From the NCBI RefSeq assembly GCF_009733595.1, contig NZ_WOFH01000002.1:496001-560000 (forward strand): a DNA stretch of 64,000 nucleotides, written 5' to 3'. This DNA is from Actinomadura litoris. Its GTDB lineage: Bacteria > Actinomycetota > Actinomycetes > Streptosporangiales > Streptosporangiaceae. Below the pieces are notes generated by a model. The model had not been told where the DNA came from and did no database searches. It saw nothing but the letters and a program-made list of their open reading frames with translations. Below are positions 10,543-19,016 of the stretch, one piece after another (the first letter of the stretch is position 1; every line of letters starts with the position of its first letter). A program made the translations under genes and the position numbers.

Positions 10543-11631
10543 TCAGGCGGTGATGGACGGTTCCGTGGTCAGCATCAGCATCGCGGCGTCGTCGTCGAGC
10601 GGCTTGCCCGCGTACCGGAGCAGATCCGCTTGGAGCGCGTCCAGCGCCGTCTCGGGATCGGCGCCGACGAGGAGGTCGGCGCGCTCGGCCAGCGGGTAGA
10701 ACACGCCCCGGTCGTTGCGCGCCTCCACGACCCCGTCGGTGTAGAACAGCACCCGGTCGCCGGGCGCGAAGCCCACCGAGAACGGCGCGGCGGGCTCCTC
10801 GACGAGCCCCGACAGGCCGAGCGGCGGGGCCGGCTCCGGCGGGTCGAGCGCCTGCACCGCGCGACCGGAACGGATGAGCAGCGGCGGGGGATGGCCGCGG
10901 TTGAGCAGCGTGAGCCGGCCCGCCGGGTCGAGTTCGGCGAGCACCCCGGTGACGAACTGCTCGCTGGTGAGCTGCCGGGCCAGCGCCCGCTCGATCCGGT
11001 CGGCGACGTCGGGCAGCCCCGGCTCGTCGTAGGCGGCCTCGCGGAAGGCCCCGAGCACCACCGCCGCCGTCTCCACCGCGTCCAGCCCCTTGCCCTGGAC
11101 GTCGCCGACGATCACCCGCACGCCCTGGGCGGTCATCACCACCTCGTACAGGTCCCCGCCGATCCTCGCGCGGGCGGACGCCGACAGGTAGCGGACCGCC
11201 GCGCGGACGGGCCCCACCCGGCGCGGCATCGGGCGCAGCAGCACCCGCTGCGCCACCTCGGCGATCGTCCGCACGTCGGCCAGCTCGCGCTCGTTGCGCT
11301 CGCGGTAGGCGGCGGCGAGCATCCCGGCGGCCGTCACGCCGACGACCGAGATGAAGGTGGCGTCGCCGGCGCGGGTGCCGATGATCTCGTCGTGCCGCGC
11401 CAGGCCCGCGCACAGCGCGATCGCGAACAGGCCCACCCACGCCGTCCGCCGCACGCCCCCGGCCAGGCTTGCGAACGCGGGGCCGAGCGAAAGCAGCGGC
11501 AGGTAGCCCACGCCGGGCCCGGCGGACAGGTCGACGGCGGCGACGAGCGCCATCATCGCGAAGGGCAGGATCGTCAGCGGGGAACCATGGCGTCTCCCCA
11601 ACTGCCCACCTCCGTCCGCGACCTTTTCCAC
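10543..11631 (-). CDS. Membrane-anchored PP2C/SpoIIE-type serine phosphatase
   Basis: 362 residues. About four membrane segments lie in residues 15-110 (LTILPFAMMALVAAVDLSAG onward), then a linker RNERELADVRTIAEVAQ and a SpoIIE phosphatase domain: GGDLYEVV, VIVGDVQGKGLDA (metal Asp), LLNRGHPPPLL and FYTDGVVEARN, ending DDDAAMLML. The family (RsbU-like) dephosphorylates anti-sigma antagonists in partner-switching cascades. No sensor domain or kinase partner is adjacent. GTG at 11631 is used; TTG at 11601 has a better spaced GGAGG and is a real alternative. Confidence 0.85.
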   Translation of the reverse strand: MEKVADGGGQLGRRHGSPLTILPFAMMALVAAVDLSAGPGVGYLPLLSLGPAFASLAGGVRRTAWVGLFAIALCAGLARHDEIIGTRAGDATFISVVGVTAAGMLAAAYRERNERELADVRTIAEVAQRVLLRPMPRRVGPVRAAVRYLSASARARIGGDLYEVVMTAQGVRVIVGDVQGKGLDAVETAAVVLGAFREAAYDEPGLPDVADRIERALARQLTSEQFVTGVLAELDPAGRLTLLNRGHPPPLLIRSGRAVQALDPPEPAPPLGLSGLVEEPAAPFSVGFAPGDRVLFYTDGVVEARNDRGVFYPLAERADLLVGADPETALDALQADLLRYAGKPLDDDAAMLMLTTEPSITA

Positions 11632-11700
11632 CCCTCACGTGCAGCTTAGTGTCGCGGGTGGCGCTCTCCGCGCAGCACGCCGCCGGGTCGGCGGGGCGCC

Positions 11701-12534
11701 TCAAAGCTTGCGGAGGACGCCGCCGTACTCGCGGAAGTCCCGTCCCATCCGGGAGGCGCCCACGAACGGGGTCAGCTCGCCGGGCACGGGCGCCGGCGGC
11801 GGCTGGCCCGGGTCGGGACGCCAGTGGACCACGTTGACCAGGCCGGGCTCGACCGGGTCCAGGCCGTCCAGGAGCGCGTCGACCTGCGCGCGGGTGCGGG
11901 GCTGCCACGCGATCCCGGCGGCGCCCATCCGGGCGTCGAGGTCGGCGGCGCGGACGGGGTCGGAGCAGACGATCTCCGAGAACGCCAGGTGGCTGCCGGG
12001 CGCGGCGCGCTCCAGCGCCGTCCGCAGGACGCGGCGCGGGTCGTCGGCGTCCAGCAGGTGGTGGGCGACCGAAAGGAACAGCACCGCGAGCGGCTCGTCG
12101 AAGTCGATCAGGCGGCCGACCTCCGGATGGCCGAGGACCGCCTCCTGGTCGCGGAGGTCGGTGGTGATCACCACGGTGGAGCCGTCCCCGGCGAGCAGCG
12201 CGCGGGCGTGCGCGAGGACGACGGGGTCGATGCCGACGTAGACGGCCCGGGCGTCCGGCGCGAACTCCCGGGCGACCTGGTGGACGTTGGCGTCGGCCGG
12301 GAGCCCGCAGCCCATGTCGAGGAACTGCCGGATGCCCGCCTCCACGACCGGGTGGCGGACGGCCCGGTACAGGAAGAGGCGGTTCTGCCGGGTGATGTCG
12401 ACGCTCTCGGGGGAGGCGGGCGCCGTCCTCAGCGCGAACTCCCGATCGACCTGGTAGTTCTCCTTGCCGCCGAGGGCCCACCCGTAGACACGGGCGGAGG
12501 TCGGGACGTCGTCGGGGATGTCTCGCGTGTCCAT
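11701..12534 (-). CDS. SAM-dependent methyltransferase, DUF574 family
   Basis: 277 residues. SARVYGWALGGKENYQVD followed by NRLFLYRAV and FLDMGCGLP (SAM-binding motif I), then VYVGIDPVVLAHA and VLFLSVAHHL, is the pattern of the large actinomycete DUF574 methyltransferase family. These are abundant in Streptomyces and relatives, often near regulators; substrates are largely unknown. ATG 12534 with GAGAGAAG upstream. Divergent from the lipoprotein gene, with 179 bases between the two starts. Confidence 0.85.
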   Translation of the reverse strand: MDTRDIPDDVPTSARVYGWALGGKENYQVDREFALRTAPASPESVDITRQNRLFLYRAVRHPVVEAGIRQFLDMGCGLPADANVHQVAREFAPDARAVYVGIDPVVLAHARALLAGDGSTVVITTDLRDQEAVLGHPEVGRLIDFDEPLAVLFLSVAHHLLDADDPRRVLRTALERAAPGSHLAFSEIVCSDPVRAADLDARMGAAGIAWQPRTRAQVDALLDGLDPVEPGLVNVVHWRPDPGQPPPAPVPGELTPFVGASRMGRDFREYGGVLRKL

Positions 12535-12713
12535 ATCGCTTCTCTCGGAGCCTCGTGGCCGGGTGTCCCGCTCGCGGGGAAACCGTCCCGCCACGGGGAT
12601 CGTCATGGCCCGGTTCGGCCATCCCCGCGTCCCGCTCCGGCCATCGCGGCCGCGGACGTGTCGGACGAACTACTCTCCGGAATACGGATGTCGCAGGGGC
12701 GGGGGCGGTGGCC

Positions 12714-13376
12714 ATGAGGGGTCTCCGGATCGGCGCCGTCGCGGGCGCGCTGTCGCTCGTCCTCGGCTGCGGGGCGGTCGACGACCCCGGGACGGAGCAG
12801 ACGGCACCGGCGCGCTCCGGCGGACCCTCCGGGGTCGGCGCGCCCGGCTCAGGCCAGGGCGGCGCGGGAGGCGGCTCAGGGCAGGGCTCCGACTCCGGCT
12901 CCGGCTCCGGCTCCGGTGCGAAGGAGTACCCCTGGAGCCTGCCGGGCGGCGACCCCGGCCTCACGGTCGCGGTCGGCGCGATCTACATGGCGATCCGGGC
13001 GGGCGACTGCGCCGGGGCCCAGGCGAAGTACGACGCCTACGGCGAGAGCGGCGGGACCCTCAGCGACGAGGGCGACAAGACGATCCTGCGGGTCGGGATC
13101 GCGCTGTGCAGGGGCGACCGGGCGACGGCGCTGAACGAGTTCGCGTCCTACGAGTGGCCCGGATACGACGACAACTGGTTCCAGTGCCAGCTCTACACGG
13201 TGGCGGGCAGCGTGCTGCGGCACCGGCCGCCGTCCTCGTTCGCCGACTGCCCCGCCGTCCAGCCCGGGACGGGGACCTCCGACTCGCCCTCGCCCGAGGT
13301 GAGTCCCGACGACCCGCCCACCGATGAGTCGCCTCCGCCGACCGACGAGCCGTCCCCCTCGGCGGAGCCGAGTTGA
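12714..13376 (+). CDS. Putative lipoprotein with Gly/Ser linker
   Basis: 220 residues. MRGLRIGAVAGALSLVLGC is a lipoprotein signal with the lipobox LVLGC (Cys19). A long Gly/Ser/Gln linker (about 35-65) tethers a small domain (about 70-180) with LTVAVGAIYMAIRAGDCAGA and a run of Cys residues, probably helical. The last 40 residues are Pro/Asp/Ser-rich. I do not recognise the domain. The stop codon overlaps the TTG start of the next membrane gene, so the two are probably co-translated and may work together at the cell surface. Confidence 0.75.
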   Translation: MRGLRIGAVAGALSLVLGCGAVDDPGTEQTAPARSGGPSGVGAPGSGQGGAGGGSGQGSDSGSGSGSGAKEYPWSLPGGDPGLTVAVGAIYMAIRAGDCAGAQAKYDAYGESGGTLSDEGDKTILRVGIALCRGDRATALNEFASYEWPGYDDNWFQCQLYTVAGSVLRHRPPSSFADCPAVQPGTGTSDSPSPEVSPDDPPTDESPPPTDEPSPSAEPS

Positions 13377-14254
13377 CGCAGGAGGCCCCCGAGCCCCCGC
13401 CTGAGCGGGAGGGGGTCGGGCCCGGCGTGCTGCGCTGGCTCGCCGGGCTGATCGCCAACGTCACCGTGCTGACGGCGCTGCTGGTGTACTTCGGCTGGCA
13501 GCGCAACTACGTCATGGCCGACCGGGTGGGGATCGAGGAGAGCGTGCTCGGCCAGTCCGTGCGCGACTACCTGCTGCGGAGTGTCCGTCCCGCCCTGGTG
13601 CTGCTCCTGCTGGTCGCCGTCTGCGGGCTCGTGTGGCTCCAGGTCGACCGTGTGCTCGCCCCGAGGGTCCGCGACCGGGGGACGCGGGACCGCCTCGTCC
13701 GCCGCGCGCTCGGGTTCCTCTCGGTGAGCTGGCTCGCGCTCCCGCTCGCGGTCTACGCGCTCGGGTTCACCGCCCGCGCCCTCGCCCTGGACGGCGGGCG
13801 GGAGTTCGCCTACGTCGCCTGGCCGCTCAGTATCGGCGCGGGCCTGCTGCTCACTTTCTACGGCACGCAGTTGCGCGGGACTTCGCCCGCCGACAAGGAG
13901 CCGCTGCTGCGCGCTTTCGTCGCGGTCGCCGTCGTGGTGATGCTCTTCTGGGGGACCTCCAACTACGCGACCCTGCAAGGCAATGCCCTCGCCGACAAGC
14001 TCATCACGGGCATTCACCGGCAGAACGAGGTCACCGTCTACAGCCCAAAGCGTTTGTTCCTGGCCGCCCCCGGGGTGACCGAGACCGAGCTTCCGGGCAA
14101 GAACGCCGCCTACGGCTACCGGTATGGCGGCCTGCGCCTGCTCGCCCATGCCGGAGGCCATTATTTTCTGGTGTCCGACAGCTGGGCACCTGGCGGCGCG
14201 GTGATGGTGCTCAGCGAGAAGGACAATCTCCGCCTGGAGTTCTCCCGCACCTGA
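13373..14254 (+). CDS. Multi-pass membrane protein, unknown function
   Basis: 293 residues. A Pro/Glu-rich start precedes five or so membrane segments (around residues 20-42, 65-85, 105-128, 140-160, 180-195), then a soluble C-terminal stretch of about 90 residues including VTVYSPKRLFLAAPG and YFLVSDSWAPGG, predicted outside or at the membrane surface. The TTG start overlaps the lipoprotein stop by four bases (TTGA). No transporter motif is visible. Probably a functional pair with the lipoprotein. Confidence 0.75.
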   Translation: MTQEAPEPPPEREGVGPGVLRWLAGLIANVTVLTALLVYFGWQRNYVMADRVGIEESVLGQSVRDYLLRSVRPALVLLLLVAVCGLVWLQVDRVLAPRVRDRGTRDRLVRRALGFLSVSWLALPLAVYALGFTARALALDGGREFAYVAWPLSIGAGLLLTFYGTQLRGTSPADKEPLLRAFVAVAVVVMLFWGTSNYATLQGNALADKLITGIHRQNEVTVYSPKRLFLAAPGVTETELPGKNAAYGYRYGGLRLLAHAGGHYFLVSDSWAPGGAVMVLSEKDNLRLEFSRT

Positions 14255-14266
14255 ACGCCCTCGTCA

Positions 14267-14290
14267 GGCCCCCGCACAGCCCTGGGGGCC
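14267..14290 (+). terminator. Hairpin after the membrane protein gene
   Basis: GGCCCCC and GGGGGCC, separated by ten bases, lie 13 bases after the stop codon at 14254. A short pyrimidine run (CTTTCC) follows four bases later. Plausible terminator for the lipoprotein-membrane protein pair. Confidence 0.5.
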
Positions 14291-14448
14291 GGGCTTTCCG
14301 GGCATATCGGTTGCTTCACGGGCGCCCGGCCGAGGAACTGCGGTAAGTGAACTCCGCGCGTTCATCGGCGTAAGGCTGTTGCAATTGGGAAAGCTCGCCT
14401 ATCATCGGCTACTCTCGAACTGAGAAACCGAGTGGGAGGAAGTTGCTC

Positions 14449-14775
14449 ATGGCGCAGAAGGTCCAGGTTCTCCTGGTTGACGACCTCGACGGCGGGGCGG
14501 CGGAGGAAACCGTCTCCTTCGCCCTCGACGGCCGGTCGTATGAAATTGATCTGAACAAGAAGAACGCGGCCAAACTACGCAAGGCGTTCGCGCCCTACAA
14601 GGACAATGCCCGCCGTGCCCGCGCCGTCGGCGCCCGCAGAGGCGCCGGCCGCGGGGCCGGCAACCGCGAGCGCAGCGCCGAGATCCGCGAGTGGGCCCGG
14701 TCCGCCGGCATCAAGGTCAACGACCGCGGCCGGATCCCCGCGACCGTGATCGAGCAGTACGAGGCCGCCCACTGA
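14449..14775 (+). CDS. lsr2: Lsr2 nucleoid-associated protein
   Basis: 108 residues. [16 protein letters not shown] is the standard Lsr2 start; the N-terminal dimerisation domain (residues 1-55) is followed by a basic linker and the C-terminal DNA-binding domain [19 protein letters not shown], with the RGR AT-minor-groove hook. Lsr2 bridges AT-rich DNA and silences acquired genes, an H-NS-like role. GGGAGG lies upstream of the ATG. The 60 bases upstream of the ribosome site are visibly AT-richer than the surroundings, which would suit autoregulation. Confidence 0.96.
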   Translation: MAQKVQVLLVDDLDGGAAEETVSFALDGRSYEIDLNKKNAAKLRKAFAPYKDNARRARAVGARRGAGRGAGNRERSAEIREWARSAGIKVNDRGRIPATVIEQYEAAH

Positions 14776-14990
14776 CCCACCGTCCGGCGGGGGGCGCGGC
14801 CGGCAGGAAGGCTCCACGACGCGGCGGGCGCGGACCTCGCTCCCGGCGCGGTCGGCGGGGGAGCCCCTGGCGGACGGCCGCGCCCTCGCCCGCCGCGCGC
14901 CGCCCCCCGCCCAGCCCGCCCCCAGGCCCCCGTTCCCACGCGCTCGCGATACTCCCGGTCATAAAGTGGTGACCCGGGAGGTCTTGCCAG

Positions 14991-15383
14991 GTGGATGAAG
15001 CGCACGGGGATTGCGATGCCCCTTATCTTCGGCCGCTGCTTCATGCTCTGCGGTGGCTGGGGCGGGATGCGGAAGAGCAGGTCGCCTATGTGACCGCGGA
15101 ACGTGTGGGTGTCGACGAGTTGGCGCTGATGTTCGACGACGTGTACCGGGGCGCCGGCCAACATCTTGCGTCGCGGCCCGCTGATGCGGCTCTTCTGGAG
15201 GAGCTCAACAAGATCGATCGAATCTTGGCTGAGATGACCGATGGGCCGAGCGCGCTTTGGTCGCGCGAAGCGCCCTTCTCTGCGCGGGAGTGGGCCGATC
15301 TGCGGCGGCAGAGCCGCGGCGTCATCGGCATTCTGCGCCGGCAGTACCCCTGGCTGTGGGAACCGGGTGGAGCGAACTGTTGA
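14991..15383 (+). CDS. Hypothetical protein, 130 residues
   Basis: A soluble, acidic/Arg-rich, probably all-helical protein (VDEAHGDCDAPYLRPLLHAL... to ...YPWLWEPGG). No domain recognised. GTG start with GGGAGG nine to ten bases upstream. Codon third positions are less GC-biased than in neighbouring genes, which may mean a more recent arrival. A perfect hairpin lies 70 bases after the stop. Confidence 0.6.
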   Translation: MDEAHGDCDAPYLRPLLHALRWLGRDAEEQVAYVTAERVGVDELALMFDDVYRGAGQHLASRPADAALLEELNKIDRILAEMTDGPSALWSREAPFSAREWADLRRQSRGVIGILRRQYPWLWEPGGANC

Positions 15384-15453
15384 ACAGGCTCCGCCCGCCG
15401 GGCCGTTTCAGGTAAATCAACGGCTGCCGTGCCACGCGCGGCGCGACGTCCCG

Positions 15454-15481
15454 GCCTTGGTCTACGGCTGAAGACCAAGGC
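15454..15481 (+). terminator. Perfect 10-bp hairpin downstream of the 130-residue gene
   Basis: GCCTTGGTCT pairs with AGACCAAGGC across an eight-base loop. No T-run follows. It lies between the hypothetical gene and the methyltransferase and is the only strong secondary structure there, so probably a terminator. Confidence 0.5.
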
Positions 15482-15583
15482 GGCGTCATCTCGGTGTCGG
15501 GTATTCAGCGGCGAGCCGGGGCGGCGGTGGAACAGTGCGTCGTAGCCGCCCCCCGAATGGCCGGTTCGTGGCAGAGTATGGGG

Positions 15584-16318
15584 ATGCCTGGCGCGCGGTA
15601 CGGGGTGGATGCGCCCTACGGGTTCAGCTTCGTGGGCCTGGTCGTGGTGGGGTTCTGGGTGACCGGGCTGGTGATGGCGGTCACCGTCGATCTGGTCGCC
15701 GCGCTGCCCGCGCTGCTCGCGGGCACCCTGCTGGCGGGATGCCTGGCCCTGAGCCTGCACACCTCACTGCGCGGCAAGTTCCTGGTCTGGCGGGACGTGC
15801 TGGACGAGCTCGACCTGCGTGGCGACGAACGGCTGCTCGACCTCGGCTGCGGCCGTGGCGCCGTCCTGGTGGCCGCGGCCCGGCGCCTCCCGCGGGGCCG
15901 GGCGGTCGGCGTGGACCTGTGGCGCGGACTGCACCAGTCCGGCAATTCCCCGGCGGCGACCCTGCGCAACGCCCGTGCCGAAGGCGTCGCCGACCGCGTC
16001 CACGTGCACGGGGGCGACCTGCGCAGGCTCCCGTACGCGGAGGCGAGCTTCGACCTGGTCGGGTCCAGCCTGACGGTGCACACCATCTTCGGCGCGGACA
16101 CCCGCGCCCAAGCGATCGCCGAGGCGTACCGGGTGCTGCGTCCGGGCGGCCGCCTGCTGATCGCCGACCTGGGGCGGACCCCCCGCGAGTACGCAGCCGT
16201 GCTGGCCCGGCTGGACGCCCAGGACATCCGCGTGCGCAGCCTCGGCTGGCGCGCGTGGTGGGGCAGTCCGTGGGTACCGACCCGCCTGCTCACCGCCCGC
16301 AAACCAGACGCCCCCTGA
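15584..16318 (+). CDS. Membrane-anchored class I SAM methyltransferase
   Basis: 244 residues. Two membrane segments (about residues 15-35 and 43-62) are followed by a Rossmann methyltransferase: LLDLGCGRGAVLVAAA (motif I), VGVDLW, FDLVGSSLTVHTIFG (motif IV) and VLRPGGRLLIADLG. Similar membrane-tethered methyltransferases occur widely in actinobacteria with unknown substrates, perhaps lipids. The start is uncertain: ATG at 15557, 15578 or 15584 are all in frame and none has a good ribosome binding site. Confidence 0.75.
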   Translation: MPGARYGVDAPYGFSFVGLVVVGFWVTGLVMAVTVDLVAALPALLAGTLLAGCLALSLHTSLRGKFLVWRDVLDELDLRGDERLLDLGCGRGAVLVAAARRLPRGRAVGVDLWRGLHQSGNSPAATLRNARAEGVADRVHVHGGDLRRLPYAEASFDLVGSSLTVHTIFGADTRAQAIAEAYRVLRPGGRLLIADLGRTPREYAAVLARLDAQDIRVRSLGWRAWWGSPWVPTRLLTARKPDAP

Positions 16319-16485
16319 ACACACCTACCGGCACGACCCAGGCTCCGTGGTCACCCGGCGTCCGACGGGCACCGCCCCCGTCGGCCACCGGCACCAGCAG
16401 GGGCGCCCCTTCACCCGGGAATGATCTCGCTGGGTCGGTTGTCGCGTGGCTCGGGAGACTCCGGACGCCGATGGTGGAGCAGGGG

Positions 16486-18108
16486 TCAGCCGATCTTCGG
16501 GGTGGCGCGGTCGATGATCGGGGCCAGGTCCAGGCCCGGCGGGAGGGTGCCGAAGGCGCCGCCCCGGTCGCCGGCCAGGCGCGTGGCGCAGAAGGCGTCG
16601 GCGACGGCCGGGTGGCCGTGCCTGACCAGCAGCGACGCCTGGAGGACCAGTGCCAGGCGCTCGGCCACCCGGCGGGCGCGGTACTCGATCGTCGCGGTGT
16701 CGGTGAGGCTTTCCCTGGCGTCCTTGACGGCCGCGTCCAGGCGCTTGTCGGCTCCTTGGGAGAGGGCGACCTCGTCGAAGAACGTCTCCAGTGTTCGCGG
16801 GTCGCGCAGGGCTCGGAGGAGGTCCAGGGCGGCCACGTTGCCGGACCCCTCCCAGATCGAGTTCAGGGGGGACTCGCGGAAGAGGCGGGGCATGCCCGAC
16901 TCCTCGACGTAGCCGTTGCCGCCCAGGCATTCCAGGGCCTCGGCCGTGTGGGCGGGCCAGCGCTTGCAGACCCAGTACTTGCCGACCGCGAGCGCCAGGC
17001 GCTTGAACGCCGTTTCCGTCCCGTCGCCTCGGACGGAGCGGTCGGTGGCGCCCGCCAGCCGGGTCATGAGGAGGGTCGCCGCCTCGGACTCGATCGCCAG
17101 GTCCGCCAGGACGTTGCGCATCAGGGGCTGGTCCGCGAGGTATCCGCCGAACGCCTTGCGGTGCGCGGCGTGGTGGGCGGCCGCGGCGACGCCCTGGCGC
17201 ATCCCCGACGCGGCGCCGATGACGCAGTCGAGCCGGGTCATGTTGACCATCTCGATGATCGTGCGGACGCCGCGTCCCTCGGCGCCGACGCGCCAGGCGA
17301 GCGCGCCCTCGTACTCGATCTCGGCCGAGGCGTTGGAGCGGTTGCCGAGCTTGTCCTTGAGCCGCATCAGGCGCAGCGGGTTGAGCGCCCCGTCCGGGAG
17401 GACGCGGGGGACGAGGAAGCAGGTGAGGCCGTCCGGGGCCTGCGCGAGGGTCAGGAACATGTCGCACATCGGGGCGCTGGTGAACCACTTGTGGCCGGTG
17501 AGGCGGTAGGTGCCGTCCGGCAGCGGGGACGCCTCGGTGGTGTTCGCGCGCACGTCCGAGCCGCCCTGCTTCTCGGTCATCGACATCCCGGCCAGCAGCG
17601 CGTTCTTGGTCAGCGGGGCGCGGAGGCCGAAGTCGTACTCCGGGCGGGCCAGCAGCGGCTCGTACCGGGCGGCCAGCTCCGGTGCCTGCCGCAGGGCCGG
17701 GACGGACGCGTAGGTCATCGAGATCGGGCAGCCGTGGCCCGCGTCCACCCGCCAGACGTAGAACTTGGCGGCGCGGGCGACGTGCGCGCCGGGACGGGGA
17801 TCGGCCCACGCGGAGCCGTGCAGGCCGTGGGTCACCGCGACCGTCATCAGCTCGTGCCACGCCGGGTGGAACTCGACCTCGTCGACGCGGTTGCCGAAGC
17901 GGTCGTGCGTCCGCAGGACGGGCGGGTGCTCGTTGGCGAGGCGGCCCTGCTCCTGCGCGTGCCCGGTGCCCGCCAGGCGGCCCAGCCCGCGCACCTCGGG
18001 CACCGCCCAGCCCGCGCCCTCGCGCTCCAGGCCGTCCAGCAGCACGGCGTCGTCGGCCACGTCGTGGCCGGCGAGCGGGGGGACCTGGTTGAGGACCTCG
18101 TGGGTCAC
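16486..18108 (-). CDS. AidB-like acyl-CoA dehydrogenase
   Basis: 540 residues, the length of E. coli AidB. It has MTEKQGGSDVRANTT, the flavin-contact region GHKWFTSAPMCDMFL, SNASAEIEYEGA and the C-terminal ECLGGNGYVEESGMPRL with SPLNSIWEGSGNV. AidB-type proteins are FAD-binding acyl-CoA dehydrogenase relatives linked to alkylation stress; dehydrogenase activity in vivo is doubtful. The GTG at 18108 has GGAGGGAG upstream and gives the standard length. A palindrome and -10-like TATCGT lie just upstream. Confidence 0.88.
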   Translation of the reverse strand: MTHEVLNQVPPLAGHDVADDAVLLDGLEREGAGWAVPEVRGLGRLAGTGHAQEQGRLANEHPPVLRTHDRFGNRVDEVEFHPAWHELMTVAVTHGLHGSAWADPRPGAHVARAAKFYVWRVDAGHGCPISMTYASVPALRQAPELAARYEPLLARPEYDFGLRAPLTKNALLAGMSMTEKQGGSDVRANTTEASPLPDGTYRLTGHKWFTSAPMCDMFLTLAQAPDGLTCFLVPRVLPDGALNPLRLMRLKDKLGNRSNASAEIEYEGALAWRVGAEGRGVRTIIEMVNMTRLDCVIGAASGMRQGVAAAAHHAAHRKAFGGYLADQPLMRNVLADLAIESEAATLLMTRLAGATDRSVRGDGTETAFKRLALAVGKYWVCKRWPAHTAEALECLGGNGYVEESGMPRLFRESPLNSIWEGSGNVAALDLLRALRDPRTLETFFDEVALSQGADKRLDAAVKDARESLTDTATIEYRARRVAERLALVLQASLLVRHGHPAVADAFCATRLAGDRGGAFGTLPPGLDLAPIIDRATPKIG

Positions 18109-18143
18109 GGTGCTCCCTCCGGGTATGCGGGGTGTTACGGAGA

Positions 18144-18169
18144 ACGATACAGAATGCCGTTCGGAACGG
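18144..18169 (-). promoter_or_regulatory. Candidate promoter and operator of the AidB-like gene
   Basis: On the minus strand TATCGT (18144-18149) could be the -10 box, leaving a short leader to the GTG at 18108. The 13-base palindrome CCGTTCGGAACGG (18157-18169) sits in the -35/spacer region, where a repressor would block transcription. No regulator gene adjoins it, so the binding protein is unknown. Confidence 0.35.
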
Positions 18170-18259
18170 GTGCCGGCCGTGCCCCCGACCGGCCTCCCGG
18201 GGGCATCCTCCTGAAGTGGTGGGGTGATCTCGTCCGCGCGGCTGATTGCCCGCGAGGCT

Positions 18260-18275
18260 CGAAGGCATACCTTCG
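18260..18275. repeat. 16-bp inverted repeat just before the DUF1707 gene
   Basis: CGAAGG, CATA, CCTTCG: a perfect 6-bp inverted repeat with a four-base centre, five bases upstream of the ATG at 18281. There is no Shine-Dalgarno here, so the transcript may begin at or near the start codon and this element would overlap the promoter; it may be an operator. Confidence 0.4.
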
Positions 18276-18280
18276 GAAAC

Positions 18281-19012
18281 ATGAGTCAGTCCAGTCCGCA
18301 GCCGGGGCGACCGCCGGAACGCCGCCCCGCCGACCTGCGGAAGGAGCCCCGTCCCGCCGCGGTGCCGGAGACCGCGGGCGGGCCCGGTGTGGATCCCGCG
18401 GCGGTGCCCGGGGTGGGCGTGGTCCGGGCGTCGGACGCCGAGCGGGAGGCCGTGGTCGAGCGGCTGCGCGTCGCCTCGGTGGAGGGCCGGCTGACCTTCG
18501 AGGAGCTGACCGAGCGGTCCGAGGCGGCCTACGCCGCGGTCACGCGCGGTGACCTGGAGCTGATCACCCGTGACCTGCCCGGCATGGGCGCGCCCGGAGC
18601 CAATCCGGCACCCGTGCAGGTCAAGCGCAAGTTCAGCGCGATCATGGGGGACTGCAAGGAGCGCATCGTCGGCCGCATCGACGAGCGCCTGGAGGCCGTG
18701 TCGGTGATGGGCGACGTCGAGTTGGACCTGCGCGGCGCGCAGGTCCCCACCGGCGAGGTCACCGTCTACGCCACCGCCGTGATGGGCGACATCAAGATCA
18801 TCGTGCCGGACGGGGTGACCGTCGAGCTGAGCGGCCGCGCCGTCATGGGCGACCGGCGGGTCGCGGTCCGCGAGCCCCGGCCCGGCGCGCGGGTCCCCGT
18901 CGTCCATGTGGTCGCCCACGCGATCATGGGCGATGTCAAGATCGTGGACGACGAGCACCACGCGCCGCTGCGCCGCGCGATCGCCTCCTGGTGGAAGGAC
19001 CGCAGCACCTGA
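18281..19012 (+). CDS. DUF1707 plus LiaF-like C-terminal domain protein
   Basis: 243 residues. A Pro-rich N-terminus precedes a DUF1707 domain (about 47-100: VRASDAEREAVVERLRVAS and LTFEELTERSEAAYAAVTRG). The rest holds five repeats of the motif x-hydrophobic-Met-Gly-Asp (AIMGDCKER, SVMGDVELD, AVMGDIKII, AVMGDRRVA, AIMGDVKIV), spaced about 20-26 residues, as in the right-handed beta-solenoid C-terminal domain of LiaF-type cell-envelope stress proteins. No membrane segment is present, unlike LiaF. Ends five bases before the convergent chelatase gene. Confidence 0.8.
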   Translation: MSQSSPQPGRPPERRPADLRKEPRPAAVPETAGGPGVDPAAVPGVGVVRASDAEREAVVERLRVASVEGRLTFEELTERSEAAYAAVTRGDLELITRDLPGMGAPGANPAPVQVKRKFSAIMGDCKERIVGRIDERLEAVSVMGDVELDLRGAQVPTGEVTVYATAVMGDIKIIVPDGVTVELSGRAVMGDRRVAVREPRPGARVPVVHVVAHAIMGDVKIVDDEHHAPLRRAIASWWKDRST

Positions 19013-19016
19013 GGGG

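Noticed and set aside
10481..12964. 827-codon antisense frame spanning phosphatase and methyltransferase
   Set aside because: Covers two recognised genes in a different frame; low complexity.
15535..18552. 1,005-codon forward frame
   Set aside because: Runs across the methyltransferase, AidB and DUF1707 genes in non-coding frames; no family features.
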